Positions 36,213 through 46,219 of a DNA stretch of 64,000 bases are shown here, one piece after another. Within the stretch, counting starts at the first letter, position 1. The number at the start of each line of letters is the position of its first letter. The notes beneath the pieces are model-generated. The model made no database searches, was not told where the DNA came from, and was given only the letters and a program-made list of their open reading frames with translations. The DNA is from Crateriforma conspicua (lineage in GTDB: Bacteria; Planctomycetota; Planctomycetia; Pirellulales; Pirellulaceae). Location of the stretch: NCBI RefSeq assembly GCF_007752935.1, contig NZ_CP036319.1, positions 6,242,501 to 6,306,500 on the forward strand, given 5' to 3'. The position numbers and the translations under genes are program-made.

Positions 36213-37937
36213 ATGAAGTCCCCCCTTTCGCTTTCGGCCGCCCCGTTTCGGTTTCCCACTGTCAGTCGCCGACACCGTGCTGCCCACCGCGTCGTGACGT
36301 ATCCCGCAGCCAATCCGGCAACGACTGCGTCGGCCGAGCACCCGACCGATCGGCTGTTGTCGGCATTGATCGTCATCGCCACGTGCCTGTTGCTGTGCTG
36401 CACAGCGCAAGGCGAATCGACAACGGACGAGACCGAGCGTCCGAATATCTTGCTTTGTATCGCCGACGATTGGTCATACGGACATGCCGGAGCCTACGGA
36501 TGTGATTGGGTTCAAACGCCTGGTTTCGATCAAGTCGCCAAGCAAGGCGTCGTCTTCACCCACGCGTACACCCCGAACGCCAAGTGTGCGCCATCACGGG
36601 CGGCGATCTTGACCGGTCGAAACTCGTGGCAGTTGGAAGAAGCTTGCAATCACATCTGTGATTTTCCGCCCAAGTTCAAGACGTACGTCGAAGCGTTGAA
36701 GGTCGCCGGATATCAGGTGGGAACCACCGGAAAAGGCTGGGGCCCTGGAATCGCCAAAGACGTCAACGGAAAAAATCGTCAGATGACCGGCGTCCCGTTC
36801 ACCAAACGCACGGCCAAGCCACCGGCCAAACACATCAGTGCGAATGATTACGCGACAAACTTCGATGACTTCATCCGCAGTGTTGACACATCACAACCGT
36901 GGTGCTTTTGGTACGGCGCGACTGAACCACACCGAGCCTACGAATATGGCGTTGGCCAACGGATCGCCGGCAAAAAGCTTTCAGACATCGATCGTGTTCC
37001 CGGCTATTGGCCCGACAATGAAACCGTTCGCAACGACATGCTGGACTACGCGGTCGAAGTCGAACACTTTGACAAGCATACCCAACGCATTTTGGACCAA
37101 TTGAAGTCGCTGGGTGAACTGGACAACACGTTGGTCATCGTCACCTCGGATCACGGAATGCCTTTCCCTCGAGTCAAGGGACAGGCTTACGAGTCAAGCA
37201 ACCACGTTCCATTGGCAATCATGTGGCCGCAACGGATGCAACACACCGGCCGACGGATCGACGACTACGTCAGCCTGATCGACCTGGCGCCGACCATCCT
37301 GGACGCGACCGGCTTGCAGATTCAGGAAAGCATCATGCAACCGGTGACCGGCAAAAGCTTGGTCGCACTGTTGGAAAGCGACCTCGAAGGACAAGTCGAT
37401 CCCAATCGCGACCACGTGTTGATCGGCAAAGAACGACACGACATCGGACGTCCGAACGACTGGGGATATCCGATCCGAGGCATCATCCAGGATGACATGC
37501 TGTTCATCCAAAACTATGAAATCGACCGCTGGCCCGCGGGCAATCCGGAAACCGGTTACCTGAATACCGACGGCAGCCCGACCAAGTCGGTCATCCTTGA
37601 GGGCCGTCGTGACGGAACCGATACGGTGCACTGGGACCAGTGCTTTGGAAAACGTCAAAGTGAAGAGCTGTACGACCTATCGGCCGATCAAGATTGTCTG
37701 GTGAATCTGGCGAAAAACTCCGACTATGCACGCATCATGCGGGCGCTGCGAAACCAGATGAACGCTGAACTGAAACTGCAAGATGATCCGCGAATGTTTG
37801 GCAAAGGCGAGACCTTTGAACAGATGGAATACGTCAACTCGGGAACGAAGAATTTCTACGAGCGTTACATGAACGGTGAAAAAATGAACGCCGGATGGGT
37901 CAACAAAGACGACTTCGAAACGGCGCCGATCGAATAG
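36213..37937 (+). CDS. Secreted sulfatase, heparan N-sulfatase-like branch
   Basis: The 574-residue sulfatase has the formylglycine motif '[12 protein letters not shown]' (Cys125), metal ligands '[13 protein letters not shown]', and '[20 protein letters not shown]' for the late Asp-His pair. The order and the '[18 protein letters not shown]' region resemble the N-sulfoglucosamine sulfohydrolase-like branch. A hydrophobic signal ('[16 protein letters not shown]') starts only near residue 48 of the frame from the ATG at 36213, giving an unusually long basic N-region; a TTG around 36357 would give a compact lipoprotein-like signal, so the start is uncertain. It precedes a second sulfatase by 58 bases on the same strand. 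An anaerobic or FGE-type maturase must be supplied from elsewhere. Confidence 0.93.
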   Translation: MKSPLSLSAAPFRFPTVSRRHRAAHRVVTYPAANPATTASAEHPTDRLLSALIVIATCLLLCCTAQGESTTDETERPNILLCIADDWSYGHAGAYGCDWVQTPGFDQVAKQGVVFTHAYTPNAKCAPSRAAILTGRNSWQLEEACNHICDFPPKFKTYVEALKVAGYQVGTTGKGWGPGIAKDVNGKNRQMTGVPFTKRTAKPPAKHISANDYATNFDDFIRSVDTSQPWCFWYGATEPHRAYEYGVGQRIAGKKLSDIDRVPGYWPDNETVRNDMLDYAVEVEHFDKHTQRILDQLKSLGELDNTLVIVTSDHGMPFPRVKGQAYESSNHVPLAIMWPQRMQHTGRRIDDYVSLIDLAPTILDATGLQIQESIMQPVTGKSLVALLESDLEGQVDPNRDHVLIGKERHDIGRPNDWGYPIRGIIQDDMLFIQNYEIDRWPAGNPETGYLNTDGSPTKSVILEGRRDGTDTVHWDQCFGKRQSEELYDLSADQDCLVNLAKNSDYARIMRALRNQMNAELKLQDDPRMFGKGETFEQMEYVNSGTKNFYERYMNGEKMNAGWVNKDDFETAPIE

Positions 37938-37995
37938 TCGTCAAACGCCATCGCTAATCCCCGCCCCAGCTCCGCAAGTCTCCCACGTCAGAACC

Positions 37996-39759
37996 ATGAA
38001 CATCGCATCTCACTGTCACCGTGTCATTCTGATCGCATTGATCACGTGCGTCGGCTATCCGTTGTGCGCGGACGAAAACCAGAAGCCCAACATCCTGTAC
38101 ATCATGAGCGATGACATGGGGTTTTCTGATTTGGGATGCTACGGCAGCGAAATCGACACGCCGAACCTGAACCGCCTTGCCGAACGTGGATTGCGGTTCA
38201 CTCAGTTCTACAACACCGGACGATGCTGTCCGACGCGAGCAAGTTTGCTGACCGGGTTGTATCCACACCAAGCCGGGATCGGGCATATGATGCAAGACCG
38301 GGGGCACGACGGCTATCGCGGCGAATTGAACCGCAACTGCGTGACGATCGCCGAGGCTTTAAAGTCCGCCGGCTATCGTTCCTATCTGTCTGGAAAATGG
38401 CATGTGACGTCCAAGGTCCAGCCGAAATCTTCCGCGGACAAGTTCAACTGGCCGCTTCAACGTGGCTTCGATCGCTTCTACGGAACCATTCACGGTGCAG
38501 GCAGTTTTTGGGATCCCAATTCACTGACCCGAGACAACGAATTCGTGTCCCCGTTTTCGGACCCGTTGTATCCGCGCGATTCAGACCCTGGCGATGACCA
38601 GGACGACAGCGACGACTTTTACTACACCGACGCGATCAGCGACCACGCGGTCGGGTTCATCCACGACCATCACCAAGACGTCGGGGATCAACCGTTCTTC
38701 TTGTACGTCAGCTACACCGCCGCCCATTGGCCGATGCATGCCCGAAAGGCCGACATCGCCAAATACATTGGCCGATACGACGCGGGATACGAGGCGATAC
38801 GCAAAGCTCGTTTCGAAAAAATGATTCGTCTGGGACTGTTGGATCGTGACAGCGTTACCCCTTGGCCAATTCCGCAAGAATGGATCAACGACGATCACTG
38901 GGAATGGGACAAACGCTGTATGGAAGTCTATGCGGCGATGATCGACAACATGGACCAAGGCATCGGGCGTATTGTCACCGCATTGAAAGACACCGGGCAA
39001 TTCGAAAACACCTTGATTTGCTTCTTTCAAGACAATGGCGGATGTGCCGAGAACTACGGTCGCCAATCAAAGTCGACGACACTGCGACAAGACGCTCCAA
39101 CGCTGGCACCGCTTCCCAAAGAACACCTCCAAGTTCACATGCAACCGAAACAAACCCGGGACGGATATCCGGTGCGGACCGGTGCCATGGTCATGCCCGG
39201 GCCATCGGACACTTACATCGCGTATGGTCGTGTGTGGGCGACGGTATCCAACACGCCGTTTCGTGAATACAAGCACTTTTGTCACGAAGGCGGCATATCG
39301 TCCCCGCTGATCATGCACTGGCCAGGTGGAATGTCGTCGCGTGCGGGAGAATACGAACACACCCCGGCACACCTGATCGATTTGATGGCCACCGCCGTGG
39401 ACGTCGCCCAAACGTCTTACCCTGAAACGTATCACGAAGGACAACCAATCAAACCGGCCGAAGGCGTCAGCCTGCAGCCACTGCTGCGCGGAGAATCCAT
39501 CCAGCGGGACGCGATTTATTGGGAACATGAAGGCAATCGCGCGATTCGTATGGGCGACTGGAAACTGGTCGCCAAAAAAGCCAACGGTCCTTGGGAGTTG
39601 TACAACATTGCCAAAGACCGCAGCGAACAAAACGACCTGGCAGTTCAGATGCCCGAACGCGCGAAAGAAATGGCCGACCGTTGGCAGCAATACGCCCAGC
39701 GTGCCAACGTTTTACCCCTAAACCCCAAAAAGCCGGCCGGCCAACGAAAAGCCCATTGA
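37996..39759 (+). CDS. Secreted arylsulfatase
   Basis: The 587-residue protein starts with a signal peptide ('VILIALITCVGYPLCA') followed by the sulfatase core: 'ILYIMSDDMGFSDLGCYG' for metal binding, 'RCCPTRASLLTGLYPHQAG' with Cys77 as the residue expected to become formylglycine (C-x-P-x-R), and 'LICFFQDNGGCAEN' for the late Asp-Asn pair. The C-terminal 'IYWEHEGNRAIRMGDWKLV' is typical of arylsulfatase A-like enzymes. Likely role: desulfation of marine sulfated polysaccharides together with the preceding sulfatase. It converges on the deacetylase gene with 1 base between. Confidence 0.95.
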   Translation: MNIASHCHRVILIALITCVGYPLCADENQKPNILYIMSDDMGFSDLGCYGSEIDTPNLNRLAERGLRFTQFYNTGRCCPTRASLLTGLYPHQAGIGHMMQDRGHDGYRGELNRNCVTIAEALKSAGYRSYLSGKWHVTSKVQPKSSADKFNWPLQRGFDRFYGTIHGAGSFWDPNSLTRDNEFVSPFSDPLYPRDSDPGDDQDDSDDFYYTDAISDHAVGFIHDHHQDVGDQPFFLYVSYTAAHWPMHARKADIAKYIGRYDAGYEAIRKARFEKMIRLGLLDRDSVTPWPIPQEWINDDHWEWDKRCMEVYAAMIDNMDQGIGRIVTALKDTGQFENTLICFFQDNGGCAENYGRQSKSTTLRQDAPTLAPLPKEHLQVHMQPKQTRDGYPVRTGAMVMPGPSDTYIAYGRVWATVSNTPFREYKHFCHEGGISSPLIMHWPGGMSSRAGEYEHTPAHLIDLMATAVDVAQTSYPETYHEGQPIKPAEGVSLQPLLRGESIQRDAIYWEHEGNRAIRMGDWKLVAKKANGPWELYNIAKDRSEQNDLAVQMPERAKEMADRWQQYAQRANVLPLNPKKPAGQRKAH

Positions 39760-39760
39760 T

Positions 39761-40519
39761 TCAAGTGGTCGCAAACACGTCTTCGGCGACCTGCGAATAG
39801 GACAAATCATTCCAACCCTTCGCCAGCACCGATTCCAAGTGATCAGCCAGCCTTAGCTGATGATCCTGTGGGTGGATGGAAATCCGCAGCGGACGGCATC
39901 CCCAACGTCGAACGGCCAATCCAAATGCGTTGAAGGCACGCACAGACCATTTCCGCAAAATCGTGTCGGCTTCGAAACCGACCAGCGGTAATTCAGCGAC
40001 CCTGCGGTCTCGCATCGACGCCAAACCCGCCAAGGTTTCGATCCAGTCAAACGGGACTTCGCACCAACGGTCTTTCGGCAGATCGCCCAACGCCCAGGCC
40101 GGCGGAACGTACAAACGCGGATGTGGCAAGCTGACCTTGTCGAACCATTCGGCACAGCGACACATCGTGCCGACGATTTGATCAGTGGACCAGCAAAGAT
40201 GTTCGGCCACTTGCCGCGAAATCAACATCGAATGAAGTCGATGCTTCCATCCGGCGATCCGTTCGCATCGATGAACCCACCCGTGTCCACATAGCGTCAG
40301 CGATTCATCCGACCAACGACGCAACTGGTCCACATCGCGGTCGGACCAATCCAGCCCGGGGACAACCAGCAACGCGATTTGCCTAATCTGATGGCGACGA
40401 CACAAGTCGATCAGTTGCTGCGTTTGTGCCATCGTCGATGGCATCACATCATGGATCGAAACGACCGCCTCGGGTTGCTTCGCTTGCGAAGGTTTGGAAA
40501 CCGCCAACATCGAAAGCAT
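39761..40519 (-). CDS. DUF2334-like polysaccharide deacetylase family protein
   Basis: This 252-residue protein shows the NodB-type metal pattern in DUF2334 form: 'VVSIHDVMPST' (His-Asp), 'LTLCGHGWVHR' (His-x3-His) and 'YVPPAWALGD' (substrate groove), with a late 'ISIHPQDHQL' His. The ATG at 40519 shares one base with the glycosyltransferase stop (TGATG), so I chose it over the TTG at 40522. There is no clear signal peptide. It is the last gene of a coupled trio with a sulfotransferase and a GT4 glycosyltransferase, suggesting N- or O-deacetylation of a glycan or glycolipid intermediate made by that operon. Confidence 0.85.
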   Translation of the reverse strand: MLSMLAVSKPSQAKQPEAVVSIHDVMPSTMAQTQQLIDLCRRHQIRQIALLVVPGLDWSDRDVDQLRRWSDESLTLCGHGWVHRCERIAGWKHRLHSMLISRQVAEHLCWSTDQIVGTMCRCAEWFDKVSLPHPRLYVPPAWALGDLPKDRWCEVPFDWIETLAGLASMRDRRVAELPLVGFEADTILRKWSVRAFNAFGLAVRRWGCRPLRISIHPQDHQLRLADHLESVLAKGWNDLSYSQVAEDVFATT

Positions 40520-41754
40520 CAAACGCTTTGATCCACGGGAACACGGCGTTGACCAACCACACGGTGTTCATCCAATCGTGCCGCATCGATCAAAAACTGC
40601 AACCAAACACGAACGGTGTGTTGATTGAAATCGGTCACCGCGTTCCAGCTTTTCCCCGCAACTTGGTTCAAAGATTCATCGTCCATCATTCGCAGTGATT
40701 CGAAACGATCGGCAAAGGACTGATCATCTTCGATGTAGAACAATCCGGCGGAAATTGACGGCCATTTTGCGATCCCACAATCGCGCCGGACGATGACATA
40801 ACGGCGACGCGCCATGGCTTCCAATGCCACGGTACCAAACGACTCGATCATCGATGGCAACACCAGGGCATCCGCTTCATCGAGTGCTCCTAGCACCTGA
40901 TCGCGTGACAGCCAACCAAGGTACTGCAGATTGGGCAATCGCTGGGCCGCCGATTCGACTTGATCGCGCATCGGACCGTCACCCGCAATCGCAAACTGAC
41001 AATCGGGAAACCTCTCGGCAGCCTCGATCAAATCGCCGACACGTTTTTCGGCCGCCAATCGCCCGACAAAAACCGTCCGCCGAATTCCCGTCGCCCCGTC
41101 GTTCTGTACCAAACCTGGTCGCCGAACCGACGGACGGCGCAAAAAATCAGCGGCGACCGGTGTGCCCATCACGCGGACCAGCTTGGCATCCCATTGACTG
41201 GCTTCCTGGTACGCCTCGGCGTTCAACGCAACCACGGCATCCGCCTGACGCATCAACCAACGATTCAGACGATTCAACGCCCAAGTCATCGGCCCGGCCA
41301 CAAGCTTGGACCAATACAAACGAAACAGTTGCCCAAAACTGGTGTGATTGACGATCACCAGCGGAATTCCGTTTCGTTTCGCGTACCGCAACCCCAGATA
41401 CGAGAACGCGCCCAACGTGGGCACGATGATTAGGTTCGGTGCCATTCGGTCCAAACGTTCCGTCACATGACGCCCATGTGGCAACGCCAATCGCTGTGTT
41501 GAATCCCCCGGCATGGGAATTGAAAAACGCTCCATTTCGCGACAGCGTTCCTGCTGCGGTGCAATCAAGTCGATTGAGTCGACAAACGGCGTGAGGTGTT
41601 CGATCAGGTCCAGATAAAAAGTCCCCACACCGTTGCGACCAACGATTGCATCAGAGACGATTGCGATCCGCAGTCGACCGGCGGACGGCGGCACCATCGT
41701 ACCGTCGTTCATTTGGCTCTGAACGACCCGGCCGCGGCTGGTTTTGGTGGTCAT
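40519..41754 (-). CDS. Family 4 glycosyltransferase
   Basis: The 411-residue GT-B enzyme begins with 'RIAIVSDAIVGRNGVGTFYLDL', a pattern of diacylglycerol or sterol glucosyltransferase-like GT4 enzymes. The C-terminal donor domain has 'TVFVGRLAAEKRVGDLIEA', 'QFAIAGDGPMRD' and 'DALVLPSMIESFGTVALEAM' (the E-x7-E region). It is cytosolic or peripheral. Its start overlaps the upstream sulfotransferase stop by 4 bases (ATGA) and its stop overlaps the deacetylase start, so all three are translated as a coupled unit. The acceptor is probably a lipid or short glycan; this is inference. Confidence 0.92.
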   Translation of the reverse strand: MTTKTSRGRVVQSQMNDGTMVPPSAGRLRIAIVSDAIVGRNGVGTFYLDLIEHLTPFVDSIDLIAPQQERCREMERFSIPMPGDSTQRLALPHGRHVTERLDRMAPNLIIVPTLGAFSYLGLRYAKRNGIPLVIVNHTSFGQLFRLYWSKLVAGPMTWALNRLNRWLMRQADAVVALNAEAYQEASQWDAKLVRVMGTPVAADFLRRPSVRRPGLVQNDGATGIRRTVFVGRLAAEKRVGDLIEAAERFPDCQFAIAGDGPMRDQVESAAQRLPNLQYLGWLSRDQVLGALDEADALVLPSMIESFGTVALEAMARRRYVIVRRDCGIAKWPSISAGLFYIEDDQSFADRFESLRMMDDESLNQVAGKSWNAVTDFNQHTVRVWLQFLIDAARLDEHRVVGQRRVPVDQSV

Positions 41755-43037
41755 TTTTGATCTCCCGTCATCACAAAATCGGAAACAGGTCGCAGGTCAT
41801 CACAATGAACCGACTTGGGATCCATCACCGAAGACTCATCAAATTGAAATCGCTGTGAAAGTTGTTTCGCATCCAGCCCGAATTGACCTAAGTCATAGTG
41901 ATGCCGGCTTTGATAGCCCGCCGCGGCGTCAGCCTTCGTCCGCAATTCGGTCATCCCCGATTCGCTAATTCGAACAGACAGTATGTCCAAGGCTCCCGTG
42001 ACGGATTTAAACGGCTGGGACGTCAATTCCGCATACTCGATCAACACAAATCGATTTTGTGGCATCGAATGATCAGCCCATCGCAGACGATCCCAATACG
42101 ATGCCAACAAGTCGACAAACCGGTCAACGATTTCGGGTTCGCTGGCGCGATGTCCGAACACGCGAAGTCCGCCATCAATCGAACTCAGTTGGGACGGGAC
42201 GGCCTGCTCGGGACATCGACGAAGTCCAATAAAGCTTGCATCCGGAAAGGCATCCGCTAGTTCAGGCAACCATGCCGTAAAGCACGGATTCTTGGATAGC
42301 AAACGCCGATTGCCGCCTCGATACTTCAAGTGGCGGATCACCAGCCGGCGATACGCATCGATCAATCGCTGCTTGCGCTGCGGGGACAAGCGGTCGCTGA
42401 AATGGCCCAGGTCCCAGACATGCTGACTGTGGGGTTGCAGTAGTACTCGCAGAAAACATCCGTCGAAAGCGATCAGCCCCAGATAGTCTTCCTCCGGATC
42501 TGTCAGACGCGTGGCATGAATCTCGTTCAGCGAACGAAAACAGCAGTCTTCAGCCCATCGCAGACAGCGGGCCAGCGGACCACCAAACCGTCGATCGATA
42601 CGCATCAAGAATCCGATGCATCGTTTCTGGCACAACGCCGGTGCAAACAAAACTTCCCACAGTGGCATCGTCGTGAACGTCTGACGATCGGATGCCAACA
42701 AACGGTGAGCGAAGGTTGTTCCGCTGCGTGGAAGACCGACGACGAACAAGGGACGCTGGACCGCAACTTGATCCAACGACGGGTCCATCCAATCGTCCAA
42801 CTTCATTGCCACACGATGAACGAGTCCCAAAGGAATCACGGTCGCCCAGACGACACCGCGCATGACCGCCCCAAAGACATTACGTGTGATGACCGACAGG
42901 CGCTGGTTCGACGGTGACATTGAAGAACGCGACCGATCAAAACGGAACGTATGTGTAGAACTGCGATGGACCTGCGGGCCGAGTATGGCGGACTGGGCGG
43001 GCGGGTATCTACCGTCATCGTTGATACGGGACTTCAT
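41751..43037 (-). CDS. PAPS-dependent sulfotransferase family protein
   Basis: The 428-residue protein has the 5'-phosphosulfate loop 'FVVGLPRSGTTFAHRLLAS', a later 3'-phosphate-type segment 'FIGLRRCPEQAVPSQLS' and a C-terminal 'KADAAAGYQSRHHYDL', as in the Sulfotransferase_3 group of bacterial carbohydrate or lipid sulfotransferases. A hydrophobic stretch near residues 52-72 ('VFGAVMRGVVWATVIPLG') may anchor it to the membrane. The start at 43037 is not backed by a strong ribosome-binding site; the ATG at 42920 is an alternative. It heads the trio with GT4 and deacetylase. Two sulfatases sit on the opposite strand just beyond the trio. Confidence 0.88.
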   Translation of the reverse strand: MKSRINDDGRYPPAQSAILGPQVHRSSTHTFRFDRSRSSMSPSNQRLSVITRNVFGAVMRGVVWATVIPLGLVHRVAMKLDDWMDPSLDQVAVQRPLFVVGLPRSGTTFAHRLLASDRQTFTTMPLWEVLFAPALCQKRCIGFLMRIDRRFGGPLARCLRWAEDCCFRSLNEIHATRLTDPEEDYLGLIAFDGCFLRVLLQPHSQHVWDLGHFSDRLSPQRKQRLIDAYRRLVIRHLKYRGGNRRLLSKNPCFTAWLPELADAFPDASFIGLRRCPEQAVPSQLSSIDGGLRVFGHRASEPEIVDRFVDLLASYWDRLRWADHSMPQNRFVLIEYAELTSQPFKSVTGALDILSVRISESGMTELRTKADAAAGYQSRHHYDLGQFGLDAKQLSQRFQFDESSVMDPKSVHCDDLRPVSDFVMTGDQK

Positions 43038-43383
43038 TTCATCGTCTCTTCACCATAACCGCCACCAGAATCACAAACAAAGGCTTGCCGACAGGTGCAT
43101 TGCACCTGATTCACGTTCAAACATTTCGCATGCTGAAAGTGGACAAGCACGACCGATTGGTTGACTTGCAAACCTTCACAGTAACCCTGGGGCCGAAGCG
43201 TGCGACCGGCGGTGAACATGCCGGCCTTCCCAACGCTAGAGCCTGCCCCGAAAGGAACGCTGCGCGTGGCGGGAAAGAATTTCGGATCGACCTCGGTGGA
43301 TGGTGTGGACCGGTCCATGAAAAATGTCACGCCGATCGGTCCGCATCGCCGCAAAGCGACGCCGAATCATGTGGTCTGACAGG
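43038..43383. other. Intergenic stretch, about 346 bases, no gene seen
   Basis: It lies between the sulfotransferase start and the TIGR03364 oxidoreductase stop, both on the minus strand. An open frame runs from 43085 into the oxidoreductase on the other strand but has no recognisable protein features. It should contain the promoter of the sulfotransferase operon and the end of the oxidoreductase transcript; I could not pick out either. Confidence 0.5.
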
Positions 43384-44535
43384 TCACGAAGCCACTGAAC
43401 AAAGCGGTCCGCCGGCGACAAAGGCGTCCGCCAGGCCGAATGCCAGCGTCATTCCGCCACCACCGGTTCCCGTCGCGACATGAACGCCCTGAATCGGCTC
43501 GGAACGGTAAATCACTTGCGTCGAATGCTTGGCATAGATTCCGCTCCATCGCCGTGAAACTTCCCAACTTGGCAGTTCGATGATCTTGTGTAGTTCACGC
43601 AGGATCAACGCATCGATCTCAGGACGATCAAACGGTCCGATATCGGCATCGTATTCGTGTGAATCGCCCAAGATGATTTCGCCCGCCGCGTTCTGTGAAG
43701 CCATGACGTGGATGCCATAGCGATCCAGTTCCGGTGTCTCTTCGGCAACACGATCGATCAGTCCGTCCAGGCTGGGACAAATACGAAAGCTGTTGTAATG
43801 ACGCAGCGTCAAACCGCTGGCGATGTGGGTCCCCAAGTTCCAGTCGCTGGGCTGTGGAATGGTACGCATCATCTGAAGCTTGCAAGCCCGCAGACCGGAA
43901 CGTTGAAAGACCGTGGGCAACAGCGAATGAAAATCCGCACCGCTGCAAACCATGATTTGGTCCAGCTTCCATTCGCGTCGGTCGGATGTGGTCAGACCAC
44001 CGGATCGAACCGACACCACAGGGCATTCGAAATGGAATTGGACTCCGTAACGTGCGTTCAGAAAGCCGGGCAGCGCGGCGATTGCCTGGACCGGATCGAC
44101 CGCCAACTCGGTTCGGCTAAACAGACCACCCAACAATCCGTTGGGATTGGCCGCGGGCGTTTTTCGACGAACTTGATCCGGCGAAAGAAGTTCGACTTGA
44201 TACCCCAGGTCGACTGCCTGGTCAGCGAACTCGTTCAGGACTTGCCATTCGTCGTCCCGGTGGGCCAAGTAGATCGCTCCGGTGGGACGGCAAAAGAAGT
44301 TGGCTTGTCCTGCCAAGTCCAACCAAATCTCTCGACTTCGCAGCGCCGCATCCAATGCCGGCCCCGCTTCCTGGCCGACCGGCCACACCATCCCGAAGTT
44401 ACGAATCGATGCGCCCTGGCATGCCGCATTTCTTTCAAAAACGGTAACGCTGTGCCCCTGTTTGGCGGCCGCCAATGCGTGAGCGAGCCCGACGATTCCG
44501 GCACCAACGATTCCGACATGTTGACGATCTTCCAT
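43384..44535 (-). CDS. TIGR03364-type FAD-dependent oxidoreductase
   Basis: The 383-residue DAO-family protein has the FAD Rossmann motif 'GIVGAGIVGLAHALAAAK', then 'VTVFERNAACQGASIRNFG' and a C-terminal 'HVATGTGGGGMTLAFGLA'. The 'GASIRNFGMVWPVGQ' segment fits the TIGR03364 clade, proposed to deaminate an aminophosphonate related to 2-aminoethylphosphonate because of gene neighbourhood elsewhere. I chose ATG 44535 since AAGGA lies 8 bases upstream; an earlier frame start at 44565 lacks that. The phosphonatase-like HAD hydrolase usually found with it is absent here, but a DUF5690 membrane protein, to my knowledge a common neighbour, is divergently encoded. Confidence 0.88.
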   Translation of the reverse strand: MEDRQHVGIVGAGIVGLAHALAAAKQGHSVTVFERNAACQGASIRNFGMVWPVGQEAGPALDAALRSREIWLDLAGQANFFCRPTGAIYLAHRDDEWQVLNEFADQAVDLGYQVELLSPDQVRRKTPAANPNGLLGGLFSRTELAVDPVQAIAALPGFLNARYGVQFHFECPVVSVRSGGLTTSDRREWKLDQIMVCSGADFHSLLPTVFQRSGLRACKLQMMRTIPQPSDWNLGTHIASGLTLRHYNSFRICPSLDGLIDRVAEETPELDRYGIHVMASQNAAGEIILGDSHEYDADIGPFDRPEIDALILRELHKIIELPSWEVSRRWSGIYAKHSTQVIYRSEPIQGVHVATGTGGGGMTLAFGLADAFVAGGPLCSVAS

Positions 44536-44878
44536 CCACTCATTCCTTGTGGTTGATGGGGCCATGAATTTTCAAGAACGGATCAAAAAATCTGCGACGG
44601 TCTAAAAAGCAACGTCGGTCATGTTTCGAACACAACGCCCGGACAAGCCGACGAGAAACGCTTCCGCTTTTGGCCGGCCGAGCAATCTCTTGGAATCCTA
44701 GCCGTTCCTTCATCGAATTCGCATCCAGTTTCCAGCGTGTTTTGTTACCACACCGCTGCCGAAAAGAACGCCACACGATTCACCGATATCGCGTTTGCAT
44801 TCGGCCCTGCCCCGAATCTGCCGGCGTGAAGAGCGAATCGAAAAAAACACCAATCGCATCGTGCCCAGGAGGCATGCA
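44536..44878. promoter_or_regulatory. Divergent control region, TIGR03364 / DUF5690 genes
   Basis: About 340 bases separate the two divergent starts and must hold both promoters. I found no other gene. The one clear signal is AGGAGG at 44867-44872, six bases before a TTG at 44879. This decides the DUF5690 start over upstream in-frame codons. Confidence 0.6.
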
Positions 44879-46219
44879 TTGATCAAGCCGTCCACATCAA
44901 AACTTCGCAGCCAAGACCTTGCTTGGGGGATCATCGCGGTCGTTGCAGCATTCGGCACCTATTTTTGCACTTACGGGCTTCGCAAACCCTTCACAGTGGC
45001 TGCCTACGAGAACCAATTCCTGGGTCCCTGGGCTTTGAAGTCTGTTTTGGTGTTAACGCAGGTCGCCGGATACACGCTGTCGAAAATCATCGGCATCAAA
45101 GTGATTGCTGAAATGCGCCGCGGTCGGCGTGCGTTGGTTTTGTGCGGGATGATCGCAGCGGCCGAAGCGGCGTTGATTTTGTTTGCCGTCACCCCCACCA
45201 CTTGGTCGTTTGTGTTTCTGTTCGTCAACGGCCTGATGCTGGGAATGGTTTTCGGCCTGGTGCTGGGATTCCTGGAAGGTCGGCGCTTGACCGAAGCATT
45301 GGTCGCCGGTCTGTGCGCAAGCTTTATCCTGGCCGACGGTGTGACCAAGTCCGTCGGGGCGTGGGTGCTACAAGCGGGTGTCGCCGAAGCTTGGATGCCC
45401 GCAGTTGCCGGCGGCCTGTTTTTGCCACCGTTGTTGGTTTGCGTCGGGGTTCTGTCACGAGTCCCACCGCCATCGCTGGACGATCAGAAGGCGCGACATG
45501 AGCGCACCCCCATGAATTCACGCCAGCGGCGCAGCGTTCTACGACGATACTGGGTCACCTTGGGGTCGGTGACCACGATCTACTTGATGGTCACCATCCT
45601 GCGAAGTTTTCGCGCGGACTTTGCCCCGGAACTATGGCAGGCGTTGGGGGCCGACGTGGTCCCGTCCACGTTCAGTCGTTCGGAAATGTGGGTTGCCTTC
45701 GGCGTGCTGGTCATCAACGGCGCCGCTGTCTTGGTTTCCAACAACGTCCGAGCGTTTTTGACATCGCTGGTCACTTGCGGGTTGGGCTTGGCATTGATTG
45801 CCGCCGTGCTGGTGGATCAAGCGTCGGGCAAAATGTTACCCGCTTTTCCATTCATGGTGCTGATGGGGTTGGGACTGTACCTGCCGTATGTCGCCATCCA
45901 CACCACCGTGTTCGAACGATTCTTGGCGATGACACGGGCTCAGGGAAATATTGGCTACTTGATGTACGTGGTCGATGCGGCGGGATACCTGGGTTACGTG
46001 GTGACACTCGCGGTAAAGGATCAGATTCTGGCGAGTGGTGATGCCGTCGTGTTCTTCAACCGATTCGGTCTAGCCACCGTCTGCGTTTCCGCCGTGTGCT
46101 TGTTGATCATCGCAATCCGCTACCGGTTCGATTTGGCCGGCGATGTCGCCGATACCGCCGTGGATTCCGACTTGCGTATGTCGCATTCCGGCAATCCCGC
46201 CGCGGCAACGACCTCCTAG
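44879..46219 (+). CDS. DUF5690 family multi-pass membrane protein (MFS-like)
   Basis: The 446-residue protein has about twelve hydrophobic helices in two halves, separated by a charged loop near residues 205-230. The opening 'AFGTYFCTYGLRKPFTVA' resembles the glycerol-3-phosphate/hexose-phosphate transporter type of MFS start (compare YxxFYxxRKxF), consistent with an organophosphate or phosphonate substrate. It starts with TTG behind a perfect AGGAGG. The stop overlaps the stop of the convergent DUF819 gene in a shared CTAG. Paired with a TIGR03364 oxidoreductase, it may import the phosphonate or related amine; this is inference. Confidence 0.85.
   Translation: MIKPSTSKLRSQDLAWGIIAVVAAFGTYFCTYGLRKPFTVAAYENQFLGPWALKSVLVLTQVAGYTLSKIIGIKVIAEMRRGRRALVLCGMIAAAEAALILFAVTPTTWSFVFLFVNGLMLGMVFGLVLGFLEGRRLTEALVAGLCASFILADGVTKSVGAWVLQAGVAEAWMPAVAGGLFLPPLLVCVGVLSRVPPPSLDDQKARHERTPMNSRQRRSVLRRYWVTLGSVTTIYLMVTILRSFRADFAPELWQALGADVVPSTFSRSEMWVAFGVLVINGAAVLVSNNVRAFLTSLVTCGLGLALIAAVLVDQASGKMLPAFPFMVLMGLGLYLPYVAIHTTVFERFLAMTRAQGNIGYLMYVVDAAGYLGYVVTLAVKDQILASGDAVVFFNRFGLATVCVSAVCLLIIAIRYRFDLAGDVADTAVDSDLRMSHSGNPAAATTS

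Noticed and set aside
43085-43483. A 132-codon plus-strand frame between the sulfotransferase and oxidoreductase genes
   Set aside because: It overlaps the 3' end of the oxidoreductase, ends in Pro-rich shadow sequence and has no recognisable features.
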